NCBI GenBank assembly: GCA_021732485.1
Contig: JAKFUV010000013.1
Coordinates: forward strand, 132,231-196,230
Length of the DNA: 64,000 nucleotides
From: Hyphomicrobium sp.
GTDB taxonomy: Bacteria; Pseudomonadota; Alphaproteobacteria; Rhizobiales; Hyphomicrobiaceae
Direction of reading: 5' to 3'
The position numbers and the translations under genes are program-made. The notes under the pieces were generated by a model. That model searched no databases and had not been told where the DNA came from. It saw only the letters and a program-made list of their open reading frames with translations. Shown piece after piece: positions 63,301 to 64,000 of the stretch. Position 1 is the stretch's first letter; every line of letters starts with the position of its first letter.

Positions 63301-64000
63301 GTACCGCCATACGCCGCGCGCCCATCGCGCTGGCTGACGAGATAGGCATTCGATCTGTTGAGGCCGGCGACCGACCAAGAAATCGGTTTAGTGATTTTGC
63401 CGCGCGTCTCGACGCCGGGCTTGAGTAAACACGATCCAGCCCTCAGATCGTCGCCAAACCAGCTGACGATCAGCGACACGGATTTGGCATTCGGCAGCCC
63501 GCTTTGCAGTTGATCCGTCGCGACTTCCCAGTCGGTCGTGCCTTGCAGTGTGTGGAGATTTTCGCTTGTCGCCACGCCGTCTTGATAGGTCTGCCGCACC
63601 GGCTCCGTCGCGTACACGAACTCGCCCGAGCCAGGAATCATGACCACGGCACGAATGCTGTTGCCGCCTGGCTCGGTGCTGCGGAAAACCTCGAACGCCA
63701 GTTGCGGCACGCGGTTGCCGTACTCGGCCAGCGCCATGCGTTCGAACACGATGTAGGCGACGCCACGATACGCCGGCGCATTGCCGGCACCCTCGCGCGC
63801 TGCAATCAAGCTGTCGACGGCTTGATCTTCGGTGCCAGTGTGCAGCCGCCACGTCACGCGCGACAGCGAGATCTCGCGGCCATCGGCCCATACCCGGCCG
63901 ATGCGCGTCACGGGGCCTTCGCACAGCGCCACGGCGAAGTTGGCGTAATAACGATATTCCGTGCTGCGCGCCCCGCCGCCGCCCAGCGCGCCGCCCTTGC
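60381..64000 (-). CDS. Gene transfer agent tail-tip/host-specificity protein (GTA gp15-like), 5' end beyond window
   Basis: Very large protein of the RcGTA ORFg15 type; 1,206 residues are visible and the frame stays open to base 64000 (reading GGGARSTEYRYYANFAVALCEGPV), so about 50-100 N-terminal residues are outside. The GTA TIM-barrel (glycoside-hydrolase-like) domain lies in the middle: YAADWSEYFGHQP, DCIGIDVYWPLSDWRDG, WYYASLAHRDAQTRLPI, WLMEIGCPAVDKGANQPNVF. A phage-tail domain follows (VRDAVQPLELAYFFDSIESEG) and a beta-rich C-terminus. It builds the distal tail of the GTA particle. The stop is 37 bp before the lysis gene. Confidence 0.93.
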   Translation of the reverse strand, partial: KGGALGGGGARSTEYRYYANFAVALCEGPVTRIGRVWADGREISLSRVTWRLHTGTEDQAVDSLIAAREGAGNAPAYRGVAYIVFERMALAEYGNRVPQLAFEVFRSTEPGGNSIRAVVMIPGSGEFVYATEPVRQTYQDGVATSENLHTLQGTTDWEVATDQLQSGLPNAKSVSLIVSWFGDDLRAGSCLLKPGVETRGKITKPISWSVAGLNRSNAYLVSQRDGRAAYGGTPSDQTVISAIRDLKTRGLAVTLTPFILMDVGDGNTLANPYGGASQPSYPWRGRITCHPAAGQAGSPDKSAAAASQITAFVGAATAAHFSVIGETITYSGPNEWSYRRMILHQACLAKAAGGVEAFQIGSELRGLTQVRSGAATYPFVTALIALAADVRAILGPATKILYAADWSEYFGHQPGDGTGDVYFHLDPLWASPNIDCIGIDVYWPLSDWRDGRSHLDYQAGYRSIYDLNYLRANVQGGEGFDWYYASLAHRDAQTRLPITDGSGKPWIYRYKDIKSWWLNPHYNRPGGVESTTATAWVPQSKPFWLMEIGCPAVDKGANQPNVFVDPKSFENALPYYSTGTRDDLMQARFLKAFRDAFDWTSDGYVTGLNPISSVTGQRMVSLDHMFVYCWDARPYPAFPNELTYWSDGLNWALGHWLNGRLDSSGLSDLVRQIMADYGFANFNVAALAGTVPGYVIDRVMSVRDAVQPLELAYFFDSIESEGSIVFRHRGDSTWPKVVTADACVETRPGDPLYALTRGQETEMPASAKLRFISAEDTYRQAVAEARRLTGASGRVAQADLPMVLDDGLAGGIADSWLFEAWAARERASFTLPPSSLALEPGDVLQLDVGGRAQDVRVIDIAEHGAREIEARSIDRDVYGRTRLPARPVMTSQPVQIGPPAVVFIDLPLIDASAAATSGYVAALQKPWPGSVAVYASAQDSGFNLKALLTASASIGVTLDALLPGPEGRIDWGRRVRVRMTQGTLTSADLITTLGGANRAAVRNANGDWEVLQFATATLVDVNTYELSQLLRGQFGSEQAMAATIAAGATFVVLDSAVTDVPLDVGELNLPLNWRCGPGNRDIGDASYETQVYAFRGAGLKPLSPVHVRGRRTAGDVEISWIRRTRIGGDGWDVAEVPLGEDSERYEVDVLAGTVVKRTLAASAPSVVYSLAQQVADFGAVQSSISVRVHQISGAGGRGTARGAVV

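Overview
The window looks like chromosome from an alphaproteobacterium of the order Hyphomicrobiales (Rhizobiales), by inference probably a Xanthobacteraceae/Hyphomicrobiaceae-type relative. The evidence is: high GC with strong G/C at third codon positions; a class II DAHP synthase; the order gph / rpiA / DUF2059 / gor; the rhizobial cytochrome c maturation block ccmI-ccmE-ccmF-ccmH followed by degP, a response regulator, a kinase and glnE; a FeuP/FeuQ pair; and the end of an alphaproteobacterial gene transfer agent (GTA) cluster. Almost all of the window is ordinary core chromosome with short operons.

Layout. 0-9 kb: aromatic and redox/pentose metabolism (DAHP synthase cut by the left edge, an SDR oxidoreductase, glutathione reductase, DUF2059, RpiA, Gph), a DsrE-like protein and a large RND/MMPL exporter. 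9.3 kb: tRNA-Val(CAC). 9.7-20 kb: small orphan genes, a fold III ornithine/lysine decarboxylase, a large exported c-type cytochrome with a DUF4384-like tail, a ThDP enzyme, threonine ammonia-lyase, a hydroxyisobutyrate-dehydrogenase-like enzyme and an Lrp/AsnC regulator. 20-28 kb: glutathione S-transferase, an exported nuclease, a membrane histidine kinase, DUF1289, two tandem retropepsin-like proteases, phosphomannomutase/phosphoglucomutase, a TauE/SafE permease and DusA.

28.6-35 kb is the most distinctive accessory stretch. A DUF2946 protein, a TonB-dependent receptor and a YcnI-like DUF1775 protein (probably metal, likely copper, acquisition) are followed on the same strand by a fused SoxYZ-like carrier, SoxC and a SoxD-type cytochrome, without soxXA or soxB in view. 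35-38 kb holds carboxy(nor)spermidine dehydrogenase and decarboxylase which, with the decarboxylase at 10.4 kb, could make a complete spermidine-type pathway. 38-44 kb: PepN, a degenerate histidine kinase, a compact MITE-like element bounded by TA dinucleotides, and an ECF sigma / membrane protein / metal-sensor operon.

44-58.5 kb is one long minus-strand series devoted to envelope and signalling: FeuP-FeuQ, a lipoprotein, CcmIEFH, DegP, a second two-component pair and GlnE. The cytochrome maturation genes would serve the c-type cytochromes coded elsewhere in the window (12.2 kb and 34.4 kb). 58.6-64 kb: a small exported protein, then a lysis gene and the large GTA tail-tip protein, which runs off the right edge. 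The lysis gene joins an endopeptidase-like domain, a GH108 muramidase and a holin-like segment in one frame, with a strong internal ribosome binding site and ATG before the holin part. This is the best candidate for something not well described.

Limits: identities come from reading motifs by eye. No database search, structure prediction or coding-statistics calculation was possible.
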